Below, piece by piece: positions 35,471 through 44,543 of a DNA stretch of 64,000 nt; position 1 is the stretch's first letter; every line of letters begins with the position of its first letter. The notes under the pieces were generated by a model. That model was given only the letters and a program-made list of their open reading frames with translations, searched no databases and had not been told where the DNA came from. Source of the stretch: Streptomyces rishiriensis (GTDB taxonomy: Bacteria > Actinomycetota > Actinomycetes > Streptomycetales > Streptomycetaceae). Made by a program: the position numbers and the translations under genes. The stretch is from assembly GCF_030815485.1 (NCBI RefSeq), contig NZ_JAUSWV010000002.1:8060001-8124000 (forward strand), in the 5' to 3' direction.

Positions 35471-36109
35471 TCAGCTCGGCCAGGGAGCGCCGATGACGCG
35501 CTCGACCGTGGTCGTGCGACGGAAACCCGGAACGAAGTGCTCCAGTACATCCGCATTCACGGTTCCGTTCGTGGTCTCCGGGCGATGCTCGAGTCCCTCG
35601 ACGAAGGCCTGCAAGAACTCGTTCTTGAAGTCGCCTCGCGGATGGTGGCCGGTGATCTCGTCGACCTGGCCGTGATCCAGCTCGTCCAGACCCCAGCCGA
35701 GCACGTCGGTCAGAACCCCGAAATTCGTGACGGCGATCTCAGGGCCCATCCGCCCGGGGACTCCCGGGGTCGTGTGCAGTGCGATCGCCGTCCACACGAG
35801 ATCGCCGGCCGTTGTCGGAAAACCCCGGTCGAGCATGAACTTGCGTGCGTGGTCGGCTCCGTCGACCTCGAAGCGCTGCTCCACATCGGAAAAGGGCGTC
35901 GAGAGGCCGATGTCGTGGAACATGGCCGACAGGTAGAGAAGCTCCGGGTCGGGCTCCAGGCCGAGCCTGCGAGCATGAAGGACGCCGAAGACGAAAACGC
36001 GCCGTGAGTGATGGTAGATGAGAGGGCTGGTCATCTTCTGAATGAGGCGGGTGGCTTCGTCGACCGCCGCCGATTCAGGAATCTCCACCCCTGCGATGAT
36101 CTCGCTCAT
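35471..36109 (-). CDS. HD-domain hydrolase (cyanamide-hydratase-like)
   Basis: The 212-residue protein has the HD-superfamily residues: an early His in IYHHSRRVFVFG, the HD doublet in LSAMFHDIGLST, and later His/Asp blocks (DGADHARKFM, TAIALHTTPG, GHHPRGDFKNEF). The pattern resembles the cyanamide hydratase (Ddi2-like) subgroup of metal-dependent HD proteins. Its substrate is unknown. It is divergent from a GlxA-type regulator that may control it. Confidence 0.75.
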   Translation of the reverse strand: MSEIIAGVEIPESAAVDEATRLIQKMTSPLIYHHSRRVFVFGVLHARRLGLEPDPELLYLSAMFHDIGLSTPFSDVEQRFEVDGADHARKFMLDRGFPTTAGDLVWTAIALHTTPGVPGRMGPEIAVTNFGVLTDVLGWGLDELDHGQVDEITGHHPRGDFKNEFLQAFVEGLEHRPETTNGTVNADVLEHFVPGFRRTTTVERVIGAPWPS

Positions 36110-36248
36110 GACCTCTGCGCGCCTTTCGATATCGGTGTGCTAGGAATGGACGGTGCGTCCGACCTCCACAGTGCCCTCCGACCGGCGTCCCGCGCCGCCT
36201 CGGTCCGGCCATGAGTCACCCGAATGCGGACAGGCGGGCGGCGGGGGT

Positions 36249-37220
36249 GTGGGCTCCGCCGCGCATCGGGTCGCGATCCTCGTCTATGACGGGGTCAAAC
36301 TCCTGGACGTCGCCGGCCCCGCCGAGGTGTTCGGGGAAGCGAACCGGCTCGGCGCCGACTACGAGATCGTGTTGGTGTCGCCGACCGGTGCCGACGTCAC
36401 CTCGTCGCTGGGCATCCGGATCGCGGTCGACGGCGCCGCCACGGATCCCGGTCCCGACACGTTCCTGGTGGCCGGTGCGGACGCCTATCCGCGCACACCC
36501 GTTCCCCGTGAACTCGTCGAGGCGGTGCGAACGCTGGCGGACCGTTCCGAGCGCGTCGCGTCCATCTGCACCGGAGCGTTCATCCTCGGCGCCGCCGGCC
36601 TCCTGGACGGCAAGCGCGCGACCACGCACTGGAAGGTCGCGCACGAGCTGGCCGCGCGCTGCCGGGCCAGCCGCGTCGAACCCGACGCGATCTACGTCCG
36701 GGACGGCGCCACGTACACCTCGGCGGGCGTGACCGCCGGCATCGACCTCGCCCTGGCACTGGTCGAGGAGGATCACGGCCCTGATCTCACTCGTGAGGTC
36801 GCCCGTGCGCTGGTGGTCTATTTGCAGCGTTCGGGCGGCCAGTCACAGTTCTCCGCCCCACTGCAAGGACCGCCACCCCGCTCTCCGGGTCTGCGCAGAA
36901 TCACCGACCTGATCACGGCGGATCCCGGGGGGAACCATTCGGTCGGCGAACTCGCCAAGCACCTCAATGTGAGCCCTCGGCATCTCACGCGGCTTTTTCA
37001 CGATGAGCTGTCCACCACGCCGGCCCGGTATGTGGAGACGATCCGGTTCGGCATGGCGAAAGCCCTGCTCGACCAGGGGCATACCGCAACACAAACGGCA
37101 TTGCTTGCCGGTTTCCCGAATTACGAAAGCATGCGGAGGGTTTTCGTGAGAAACCTGTCGATCAGCCCCGCCGCCTATCAGCGCCGCTTCGGCACAGCCC
37201 GCCGATCCGACGCGGAGTAG
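36249..37220 (+). CDS. GlxA-type AraC-family regulator (DJ-1/PfpI domain plus AraC HTH)
   Basis: I choose GTG 36249 to give 323 residues, the usual length; the frame is open to 36153 and the start is uncertain. Residues 5-185 form a DJ-1/PfpI domain (VAILVYDGVKLLDVAGPAEVF, SICTGAFILGAAGLLDG). The nucleophile-elbow Cys is present (SICTG), as in other GlxA members. The C-terminal 100 residues are a double HTH (VGELAKHLNVSPRHLTRLF, TATQTALLAGFPNYESMRRVF). It lies divergent from the HD hydrolase. Confidence 0.85.
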   Translation: MGSAAHRVAILVYDGVKLLDVAGPAEVFGEANRLGADYEIVLVSPTGADVTSSLGIRIAVDGAATDPGPDTFLVAGADAYPRTPVPRELVEAVRTLADRSERVASICTGAFILGAAGLLDGKRATTHWKVAHELAARCRASRVEPDAIYVRDGATYTSAGVTAGIDLALALVEEDHGPDLTREVARALVVYLQRSGGQSQFSAPLQGPPPRSPGLRRITDLITADPGGNHSVGELAKHLNVSPRHLTRLFHDELSTTPARYVETIRFGMAKALLDQGHTATQTALLAGFPNYESMRRVFVRNLSISPAAYQRRFGTARRSDAE

Positions 37221-37424
37221 CGAATACGGCGAATTGCTCGCTGCACGGGAAAGGCCGTCCTGATTCCGTGACGCGGCTGGGCTTTGTCGTCGATCACGAC
37301 GTCTCGCGGAGCCAGAGCCTCGGCGAAGTCGCGTGATGCCCGGTTTGTGTTCGTGAGGTCCCAGGAGGTGAGGGGCGCCGAACGTCGCAGGCCCACGAAC
37401 TCGCGTGCTGATAGCTTCACGTCC

Positions 37425-37709
37425 ATGATCGTGTATCCGCTGTGGCATGTCGGCCACCAGAACCAAGCAGGTGACGCCGGCTCGACAGTGCACGTCGATG
37501 AGAGCGGCGTGTTCTGCGAAGAGGCGGACGGCGACGACGTCAAGCTGCTCGGTATCTACTCAACCCTCGAACGGGCTGAAGGACGTATGCGTCAGGCTCG
37601 ACTGCTACCAGGCTTCCGTGATGAACCGGAGTGCTTCCACTTCGACGTCTGCGAGCTCGATGAGGACCAGTGGACCGAGGGCTTCGTTCGAGTTCCGCCG
37701 GGCGAGTAG
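37425..37709 (+). CDS. DUF7336-like small protein
   Basis: ATG 37425 opens MIVYPLWHVGHQNQAG; the longer frame from 37284 lacks family resemblance upstream. The 94-residue acidic protein contains KLLGIYSTLERAEGRM, LLPGFRDEPECFHFDVCEL and DQWTEGFV, the conserved blocks I associate with DUF7336. No function is known. It is monocistronic. Confidence 0.65.
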   Translation: MIVYPLWHVGHQNQAGDAGSTVHVDESGVFCEEADGDDVKLLGIYSTLERAEGRMRQARLLPGFRDEPECFHFDVCELDEDQWTEGFVRVPPGE

Positions 37710-37994
37710 GCCGGTGGGCAGAGTCCCGGCGGGATGCCGTGCCGTGGTCACGTCAGTCCCAGGGCTTCGGTGTAGTCGCATGACGTTCGGTTCGTGATCA
37801 TCCGAGGCCCCGGTGTTGATCACTCGTATGGCGCAGTATGCGGTCGGTGGTGCGGGGAAGTCGAGGCGGTACCGGAGTCGGCGGTTGTGCCTGCTCCGGT
37901 GGTGAGGGAGCCGCGGTCGGAAATCTCCGAGTCGGCTGCGGCCCCCTCTGCAAGCTCCGGCGGTAGCCGACGCGTGGCCTTCGACAGCGGACGA

Positions 37995-38794
37995 TCAGCC
38001 GTCGCGGATCCTTCCGCGTCGCCCCGCCCGTGAGCCCCGGTAGGCGGCACGGCGGATGGTGGCCAAGGCGCCGCCCGGGTGGAATCCGCGAGCGCTGTGC
38101 GCATAGATGTCGAAGTCCAGGCTTTCGTTACGCGGTACGGGCAGCGGGGTGCCTACCGTCAGCACCGCGAACGGTCGCCACGACCGGCTCGAAGTTTCGG
38201 CGCACAGGTCGAAGACGAGCCCTCCTGTCGCCAGCGCCTCGCTCAGACTCTTCGGGTCGCCGTGCACCGGCGCCTGCCGTGTACGGCGCGGAAAGGCGGC
38301 CAGGACGCCGTGGCTGCCGCCGACCCGGTACGGCAGGAGGCTGGAGTAGGGGCCGCCCAGCGCGTCCGCGCGCGCTCGGGGCAGGTGCCGGGTGACCCGG
38401 CCCCGCCCGCTGCTGGTGAGAAGCAGGTCGACGGGCCGGCCCGGATCGGCGGCCTGCTCCACACGCACGGCCAGACCCAGTGCGTCGGGCAGCCGACCGG
38501 GCAGCCGACCGCCCGGGAGAGACGGATCGTGGCGGCGTGGTGTCCGGGTGTGTCCAGCCACGGCACACCCCGGAGCCCGCCGCCGTCGTCCACGACCTCC
38601 AGATCGGCCGTGCAGGTCAGGCCATGCGGATGCAGTGCCGGGGCTCGGCGCAGACGAGCCAGCAGACGAAAGCCGGCTTCCACCGTGCCGACCGGCCATG
38701 AAACCGGCGCCGTCCACCGTCGGCGGTCGGCGGCCGGTACTCCGGCGGGCGGCGCCGCGACTTCACCCGTGGGGCCGGCCAGTCGCTTGCCCAC
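37995..38794 (-). pseudogene. Catalase-fold-like protein gene with a one-base frameshift
   Basis: From GTG 38794 one frame gives GFRLLARLRRAPALHPHGLTC and GVPWLDTPGHHAATIRLSRA. Near 38511 the sense passes to the next frame: GRLPGRLPDALGLAVRV, DLLLTSSGRGRVTRHLP, YSSLLPYRVGG, VFDLCAETSSRSWRPFA. Total length (800 nt) needs exactly one added base to become 267 codons, so a single deletion explains it. The break sits at the edge of a perfect 12-bp tandem duplication (38487-38510). Intact Streptomyces relatives are loosely annotated as phosphodiesterase or catalase-related; their activity is unclear. A sequence error cannot be excluded. Confidence 0.7.
38487..38510. repeat. 12-bp perfect tandem duplication
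   Basis: GGGCAGCCGACC occurs twice head-to-tail inside the catalase-like gene, encoding a doubled Arg-Leu-Pro-Gly on the minus strand. The frameshift of that gene lies next to it, suggesting a slippage event. Confidence 0.85.
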
Positions 38795-38797
38795 TGA

Positions 38798-38956
38798 TCA
38801 GCCCTCCTCGGTCTCGTCCTCCCCGACGTCCTCGCCCTCCGCCTGCGAAGGGGTCGTCCGCGGCACGTCGCGACGCTCGGATTCCTCCGGCGCGTCGGCC
38901 GACTGGGGATCCTGGTGGCGCTCACCCTCGGCCTGGGACGGGGACTGCTCACTCAT
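38798..38956 (-). CDS. Small acidic protein (52 aa) with an internal repeat
   Basis: ATG 38956 follows an excellent AAGGAGGGC. The product is disordered and acidic, with no hydrophobic core; PSQAEGE occurs at 6-12 and again at 36-42, each followed by an acidic stretch. Its stop is 4 nt before the catalase-like start. A sigma-B-type promoter lies upstream. It resembles small stress-induced actinobacterial proteins in composition only. Confidence 0.7.
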   Translation of the reverse strand: MSEQSPSQAEGERHQDPQSADAPEESERRDVPRTTPSQAEGEDVGEDETEEG

Positions 38957-39395
38957 GATCGGCCCTCCTTGTCGGTGTCTCGGTGGAAGCCGCTCCTGAG
39001 GACTTCGGACCGCTTCCCGGGCCGACCGGGTACCCCCGGCCGGATGACCTCACTCCGGACGGCGCTCGGTGGTGCGCGGCCTACAAGGGTGCTCGCGGGT
39101 AACCCGGGTTTCGATGACGTCCGCAAGCCGATGCCGGCCCCCTGTCGGCATCGCGCCAGTCACCGACATGAGCGGTTCATGGGAGCGCCGGGCCGACCGG
39201 AGTCCGCAACCCCGACAAAGCTCCACGGGAGTCCGCAGCCCCGATCGGGCTTCACCCCCGCCCCCGCCGTCGGCCCGTTCCCCGTGCGGTGCTCCGGTCA
39301 ACAGCGAGGTCCGCCGGGGTGCACTTGGCCGGATCTTGCAGCTTTCTTGACGAAGCCGCAGGACTGCACAACGGACCCAGGGCAAGGAGCGAGGG
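38957..39395. other. Divergent intergenic region
   Basis: This 439-base region separates the acidic-protein gene from the glutamate-synthase-like gene and holds both promoters. Imperfect copies of GGAGTCCGCA-CCCCGA lie near 39197-39245. TTGACG near 39351 is a possible -35 for the rightward genes. No gene is seen. Confidence 0.45.
39030..39055 (-). promoter_or_regulatory. Sigma-B-type promoter candidate for the small acidic protein
   Basis: On the minus strand GAGT is followed after 16 nt by GGGTAC, fitting GNNT-N14-16-GGGTAC. It is about 75 nt upstream of the ATG at 38956. Confidence 0.5.
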
Positions 39396-40979
39396 GTGAT
39401 ACGCATTGCAATCGTCGCCCTCGCACTGGCCGCCGGCATCGCCGCGGCCGTCGGCGCGGCCGTCGTCTCGCCCTGGTGGTGCTCGGCCGCCGTACCGCTT
39501 CTCCTGCTGGGTCTGCTGGGTGCGGCGGACCTGCTGCAGCGCCGGCATTCGGTGCTGCGCAACTATCCGGTTCTGGGGCACGCCCGCTTCCTTCTCGAGC
39601 GGATCCGCCCGGAGCTTCAGCAGTACTTCATCGAGCGGAACTACGACGGTCGTCCCTTCGACCGGGATGTCCGCACCATCGTCTACGAGCGGGCGAAGGG
39701 CACGGACGCCGAGCAGCCGTACGGCACCGAACGGGACGTCTACGAGCCCGGCTACGAGTTTCTCGTGCCGTCGATGGCGCCCTGCCCCGTGCCCGAGACA
39801 CCGCCGCGGGTGCGGATCGGCGGCCCCGACTGCAGCCGTCCCTACGACATGGCGCTGCTGAACGTGTCCGCCATGAGCTTCGGCTCGCTGTCGGCCAACG
39901 CGATCCTCGCTCTCAACGGCGGCGCGGCGGCCGGCGGGTTCGCCCACGACACCGGGGAAGGCGGCCTGTCGGAGCACCACCTGAGGCCGGGTGGGGACCT
40001 CGTCTGGGAGATCGGCACCGGGTACTTCGGCTGCCGTACCGGGGATGGCGACTTCGACCCTGCCGAGTTCGCCGACAAGGCCGCACACGATCAGGTCAAG
40101 TGCGTGTCCCTGAAGCTTTCGCAGGGCGCAAAACCGGGCATCGGCGGGGTCCTGCCCGGCGCGAAGGTCAATGCCGAGATCGCGAAGGTACGGGACGTGC
40201 CCGAAGGGCGGACGGTGATCTCGCCGCCGTACCACAAGGTGTTCTCCACCCCGCGCGAACTCGTCCGCTTCCTCGCCCGGATGCGTGAGCTGTCCGGGGG
40301 CAAACCGACCGGATTCAAACTGTGCGTCGGCTCGCGGCAGCAGTTCCTCGCCGTGTGCAAGGCCATGCTGGCGGAAGGCACCACCCCCGACTTCATCATC
40401 GTGGACGGAGGCGAAGGAGGCACCGGAGCCGCGCCCTTGGAGTTCGCCGACCACGTGGGAACCCCGCTCACCGAAGGACTCCTCACCGTCCACAACGCCC
40501 TCGTCGGCGCGGGTCTGCGCGACCGCGTCCGGATCGGGGCCAGCGGCAAGATCGCCACCGGCACCGACCTGGTCAAACGTCTGGTACAGGGCGCCGACTA
40601 CGGCAACTCGGCGCGCGCGATGATGTTCGCCGTCGGCTGCATCCAGGCCCAGCGATGCCACACCAACACCTGCCCCACCGGCGTGACGACGCAGGACCCC
40701 CGACGCGCCCGCGCCCTCGACGTCCGCGACAAGACGCCGCGCGTCCAGCGCTTCCAGGAAGCGACCGTGGCCGGCGCCCTGCAGATCATGGCTTCCATGG
40801 GTGTCACCGACCCCGCCGAGCTCCGCCCGCACATGATCCGCCGGCGCGTCGACCCCTACACCGAGCGCTCCTACGAGGAACTGTACGAGTGGCTCGAGCC
40901 CGGGCAGTTGCTCGACGGCCCTCCTCACACCTGGGCGGCCGACTGGAAGACCGCCGACCCCGACCGCTTCACCGTCTGA
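39396..40979 (+). CDS. Membrane-anchored FMN-binding glutamate-synthase-like protein
   Basis: GTG 39396 opens two hydrophobic helices (residues 1-45), then a GltS central/FMN TIM barrel: MSFGSLSANAILALNGGA, GEGGLSEHH, KPGIGGVLPG, and VDGGEGGTGAAPLEF. The cluster-ligand segment CIQAQRCHTNTCPTG matches the 3Fe-4S motif of glutamate synthase. The amidotransferase domain is absent, so it is not a normal glutamate synthase. The 527-residue form is the FMN-binding glutamate synthase family of unknown substrate. The next gene starts 15 nt downstream, so the pair is an operon. Confidence 0.85.
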   Translation: MIRIAIVALALAAGIAAAVGAAVVSPWWCSAAVPLLLLGLLGAADLLQRRHSVLRNYPVLGHARFLLERIRPELQQYFIERNYDGRPFDRDVRTIVYERAKGTDAEQPYGTERDVYEPGYEFLVPSMAPCPVPETPPRVRIGGPDCSRPYDMALLNVSAMSFGSLSANAILALNGGAAAGGFAHDTGEGGLSEHHLRPGGDLVWEIGTGYFGCRTGDGDFDPAEFADKAAHDQVKCVSLKLSQGAKPGIGGVLPGAKVNAEIAKVRDVPEGRTVISPPYHKVFSTPRELVRFLARMRELSGGKPTGFKLCVGSRQQFLAVCKAMLAEGTTPDFIIVDGGEGGTGAAPLEFADHVGTPLTEGLLTVHNALVGAGLRDRVRIGASGKIATGTDLVKRLVQGADYGNSARAMMFAVGCIQAQRCHTNTCPTGVTTQDPRRARALDVRDKTPRVQRFQEATVAGALQIMASMGVTDPAELRPHMIRRRVDPYTERSYEELYEWLEPGQLLDGPPHTWAADWKTADPDRFTV

Positions 40980-40993
40980 CCTGGAGGAATCAA

Positions 40994-42757
40994 GTGGCCC
41001 GTACTGTCGCCCGCGTCATCGTGGACGCACTGAGCGAACTCGGCGTGCGCCAGGTGTTCGGCGTGGTGGGAGACGCGCTCAACCCCCTGACGGACGCCAT
41101 CCGCACCACCGGGAACCTGGAGTGGGTGGGCTGTCGGCACGAGGAGGCGGCGGCGTTCGCCGCGAGCGCCCAGTCACAGCTCTCCGGCACCCTCGGAGTC
41201 TGCATGGGCACGGTCGGACCCGGTTCGGTCCACCTGCTCAACGGGCTGTACGACGCGGCCAAGAGCCACACCCCCGTCCTGGCGATCGCCGGCCAGGTGC
41301 CGCTGGCCGAGATCGGCAGCGACTACTTCCAGGAGGTCGACAACGACGCTCTCTTCAGCGACGTGGCCGTCTTCCGCGCCACCATCACCTCACCCGACCA
41401 ACTGCCCCAGATGCTCGAGACGGCCGTGCGCCACGCCCTGGGCCGCAAGGGCGTCGCCGTCCTGACCGTCCCCGGCGACCTGGGCGAACGCGAACTGCAG
41501 TCGGACCGCCCAGCCCGGTTCTCCCTGAACGCTCCGCTGAGCCGGCCGGAGGAATCAGCCGTGCGGAGGGCCGCCGGACTCCTGGACCGCGCCGAACGGG
41601 TCACGCTGCTCGTCGGACGGGGCGCGCGCGCCGCGCGCGAGGACGTGCTGACCCTGGCCGACCGGCTGGCCGCGCCCATGGTGCTCACGCTCAAGGCCAA
41701 GGAAGGCTTCGAAGGCGACGCCAACCCCTTCCAGGTCGGCCAGACCGGACTGATCGGCAACCCGGCCGCCGCGTCGGCCCTGCAGGACGCGGACACCCTG
41801 CTGCTCCTGGGGACCGACTTCCCCTACCGGGACTGGTATCCGGAGGGGAGGACCGTCGTCCAGGTGGACACCGAGGCCGCACACATCGGACGGCGGGTGC
41901 CCGTCGACATCGGCCTCGTCGGCGACACCGGCGCGACCGTCCGCGACCTCCTCGTGCATCTCGCCGCAGCGCCCGGCGAGGAGGACGGTGTGCGTGACCG
42001 CTCGCATCTGGAGAAGGCGCGTAAGCGTTTCGAGCAGTGGCGCGAGGGCCAGGCACGGCTGGCCGACCCGGCTCACGACAAGGGTCTGCTCGGCCGGGTG
42101 CGCTCCTCGCTCGACAACCGGACTCACGACATCCGGCCGGAGGCGCTGGCGGCCGCGGTCGACCGGCTGGCCGCCGAGGACGCCGTCTTCACCTCCGACA
42201 CGGGCATGGCGACGGTCTGGCTCTCGCGCTTCGTCGAGATGCGGGGTGAGCGGCGGCTGATCGGTTCGTACAACCTCGGCTCCATGGCCAACGCGATGCC
42301 GCAGGCACTGGGCGCCCAGGCCCTGGACCGCCAGCGTCAGGTGGTGGCCTTCTGCGGAGACGGCGGGCTGAGCATGCTCCTCGGAGACCTCATGACGCTC
42401 AAGACGCAACGGCTGCCGGTGAAGCTCGTCGTCTTCGACAACCGCCGTCTCGGCATGGTCAAGCTGGAACAGGAGCAGGCCGGGCTGCCGGAGTTCGGCA
42501 CGGTGCTGGACAACCCGGACTTCGCCGCCGTCGCCACGGCCATGGGCATCACAGGGATCCGGGTGACCGACCCGGCCGACCTGGAGGATGCCGTACGGCG
42601 CGCCTTCGACGCCCCCGGGCCGGTGCTGCTCGACGTGCTGACGAACCCGGACGAGATCGCGGTGCCGGCGAAGCCGACTGTCGAGCAGGGCTGGGGGTTC
42701 GCGGTGGCCAAGGTCAAGGAGATCGTGCGCAGTCACGGGGACGACAGCGCGGACTGA
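40994..42757 (+). CDS. Pyruvate-oxidase-like ThDP enzyme (PoxB family)
   Basis: GTG 40994 follows GGAGG. The 587-residue protein has the three ThDP-enzyme domains: PYR with the catalytic Glu in CRHEEAAAFAAS, a central FAD/nucleotide domain (TLLVGRGARAAREDV), and PP with the Mg-ThDP motif GDGGLSMLLGDLMTLKTQRLPVKLVVFDN. This fits ubiquinone-dependent pyruvate dehydrogenase/pyruvate oxidase rather than acetolactate synthase. It would convert pyruvate to acetate and CO2, passing electrons to quinone. Pairing with an FMN/Fe-S protein suggests a shared redox chain, which is inference. Confidence 0.85.
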   Translation: MARTVARVIVDALSELGVRQVFGVVGDALNPLTDAIRTTGNLEWVGCRHEEAAAFAASAQSQLSGTLGVCMGTVGPGSVHLLNGLYDAAKSHTPVLAIAGQVPLAEIGSDYFQEVDNDALFSDVAVFRATITSPDQLPQMLETAVRHALGRKGVAVLTVPGDLGERELQSDRPARFSLNAPLSRPEESAVRRAAGLLDRAERVTLLVGRGARAAREDVLTLADRLAAPMVLTLKAKEGFEGDANPFQVGQTGLIGNPAAASALQDADTLLLLGTDFPYRDWYPEGRTVVQVDTEAAHIGRRVPVDIGLVGDTGATVRDLLVHLAAAPGEEDGVRDRSHLEKARKRFEQWREGQARLADPAHDKGLLGRVRSSLDNRTHDIRPEALAAAVDRLAAEDAVFTSDTGMATVWLSRFVEMRGERRLIGSYNLGSMANAMPQALGAQALDRQRQVVAFCGDGGLSMLLGDLMTLKTQRLPVKLVVFDNRRLGMVKLEQEQAGLPEFGTVLDNPDFAAVATAMGITGIRVTDPADLEDAVRRAFDAPGPVLLDVLTNPDEIAVPAKPTVEQGWGFAVAKVKEIVRSHGDDSAD

Positions 42758-43073
42758 CGCGGCGGCAGCGGTTCCGAAGGGCCTGTCCCGCGGCGCCGCC
42801 GGTCCTGCGTGGCCGGCGGGTCGCCGTCGTCGACGCGCGGGACGGCGCGGAACCGTCGGCCCGGGTGTGCGGCGGCCGCTCGCACACCCGAGCCGACCAC
42901 CCGGGCGGGGGGCAGCGCGTACTCGTCCCGCACCGCAGGAACCGGCGTTGCCGGCGCAGACGTTCGACGGCGGGCACACACGCTCCGAACGCCGGTGGAC
43001 AGGTCACGGTAGACCTCGACGGCTTTGTCTGCGCTACCTGTTCGGCCCGGTTCGGCTCGGTAGCATGCAACGC
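42758..43073. other. Intergenic region with a possible terminator
   Basis: CCGCCGG (42796-42802) pairs with CCGGCGG (42813-42819), about 40 nt after the PoxB-like stop, and may terminate the operon. The rest of the 316 bases shows no gene. Confidence 0.4.
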
Positions 43074-43511
43074 ATGGCCATCAAATTTGAGAACGTCGGC
43101 ATCGCCGTTCGCGACCTCGAAGCAACGATCTCCTTTTTCACCGACCTCGGCCTCACGGTCCTCGGCCGTGACACGGTCAGTGGTGAGTGGACCGACACCG
43201 CCGTCGGCCTTGATGGCAATCACGCCAACATCGCGATGCTCCAGACGCCAGACGGTCACGGTCGCCTCGAGCTCTTCGAGTACATCCACCCCGAAGCGAT
43301 CGAGTCGGAGCCCACGCGTCCCAACGAGATCGGCATGCATCGCGTCGCCTTCTCCGTCGACGACATCGACGCGGCCCTGGAGACAGCCGCAAAGCACGGA
43401 TGCTTTCCGCTTCGCGGTGTGGCGACCTATGAGGACGTCTACAAACTTACGTACGTCCGCGGTCCGAGCGGCATCCTCGTGATGTTCGCCGAGGAGCTGA
43501 AGAAGAGCTGA
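43074..43511 (+). CDS. VOC-superfamily (glyoxalase-like) protein
   Basis: ATG 43074 opens MAIKFENVGIAVRDLEATISFF; an in-frame ATG at 43065 is an alternative. The 145-residue protein has the paired beta-alpha-beta-beta-beta modules of the VOC fold: DLEATISFFTDLGL, then MHRVAFSVDDIDAALETA and GPSGILVMFAEEL. Candidate metal ligands are sparse (H in MHRVAF, E in MFAEEL), so it may be a binding or resistance protein or an isomerase. It is monocistronic. Confidence 0.75.
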   Translation: MAIKFENVGIAVRDLEATISFFTDLGLTVLGRDTVSGEWTDTAVGLDGNHANIAMLQTPDGHGRLELFEYIHPEAIESEPTRPNEIGMHRVAFSVDDIDAALETAAKHGCFPLRGVATYEDVYKLTYVRGPSGILVMFAEELKKS

Positions 43512-43725
43512 CGGCTCCTCAGGCAGGGAAACCCGGCTTCGAGAACGGCCGCCGACGCATTCGGTGAGACGAATGAGGTGTCTGCCACGGCGGCCCACTC
43601 CAGCCGACTCCTCTGCGCCCAGGCCGGCAGACGGAGATCGCTGAGTCGCCGGTGGACGTGTTCGTCCAACTCGTAGTCTGGGTCCGCCGGGTAAGGGAAG
43701 AGTCTCGAAGCAGACGGGGTAACTC

Positions 43726-44397
43726 ATGGGAAGCGCACGCAAGTTCCTCATACCGGTCGGTGCCGCAGCAGCGCTGCTCACGGTCTCGGGATGCTCTGAG
43801 GACAAGCCGGCCGCCCAGGCCTCCCCGTCGGAGCTCGCCCACTACACGGCGGCTCCCGGTCCGGCCACTCCGGCGCAGAGCCCCACAACGGCCGCACCGG
43901 TGGAATGCGTGAAGACCCGTGGTATGAGCGTCGAGCAACTGACCACCTATCTCAAAGAACTGCGCAGCGGCAGCGGCGAATACCGCTCCAGGGGTCTGAC
44001 CCTGGACTCCTCCGGCCTGAACTTCACCCCGGAGGCGACCCGGAGACCGTGCGAGGCGGTCACGGTGAAGCTCGCCCGCTACTGGGTGGAGGTGGAGAAG
44101 ACCAGGGAGGCGACCGCCGTCACCCCGGCCCGCTACGAGTACCGGTACACGCTGATCGACGTCACGGCCCACAAGGCGGGCCCGCAGGACGGCAGAGTCC
44201 CCGACACCGCGCCGCCGGGGGGCTCCGACTGCCAGGGCTCGATTTCGGTGGCCTACCTCGGCGAAGACATTCCGCAGGAGTCCCTGCCGTACGACTTGGA
44301 GCTGGCCGATACGACAGGCCCTGTACCGGTGGAGGTGGCCGGGGACGGAGTGCTGTCCGCGATGTACGTCTCACCCCTCGGCGTGGAGTCCTGCTGA
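43726..44397 (+). CDS. Secreted lipoprotein of unknown function
   Basis: The 223-residue protein has a signal peptide and a lipobox (LLTVSGC, Cys at 23), then a Pro/Ala/Thr-rich linker (30-58). The folded part has four Cys (ECVKTRG, RPCEAV, SDCQGS and the terminal SC), possibly two disulfides. No domain is recognised. It should be anchored on the outer face of the membrane. Confidence 0.7.
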   Translation: MGSARKFLIPVGAAAALLTVSGCSEDKPAAQASPSELAHYTAAPGPATPAQSPTTAAPVECVKTRGMSVEQLTTYLKELRSGSGEYRSRGLTLDSSGLNFTPEATRRPCEAVTVKLARYWVEVEKTREATAVTPARYEYRYTLIDVTAHKAGPQDGRVPDTAPPGGSDCQGSISVAYLGEDIPQESLPYDLELADTTGPVPVEVAGDGVLSAMYVSPLGVESC

Positions 44398-44543
44398 AGC
44401 ATGCTCGCCTCGCGTGACTGCCGTCGGGGGCGTGACGGCCCGGATCGGCGGCACCGAAGAAGGCCGGCTGGTCGCGGCCCACGGTCAGAGGCGTTGGTAG
44501 CTTGCTCATGCCCGCCGGAAGCGATCAGGGGAGGACGCCAGCC

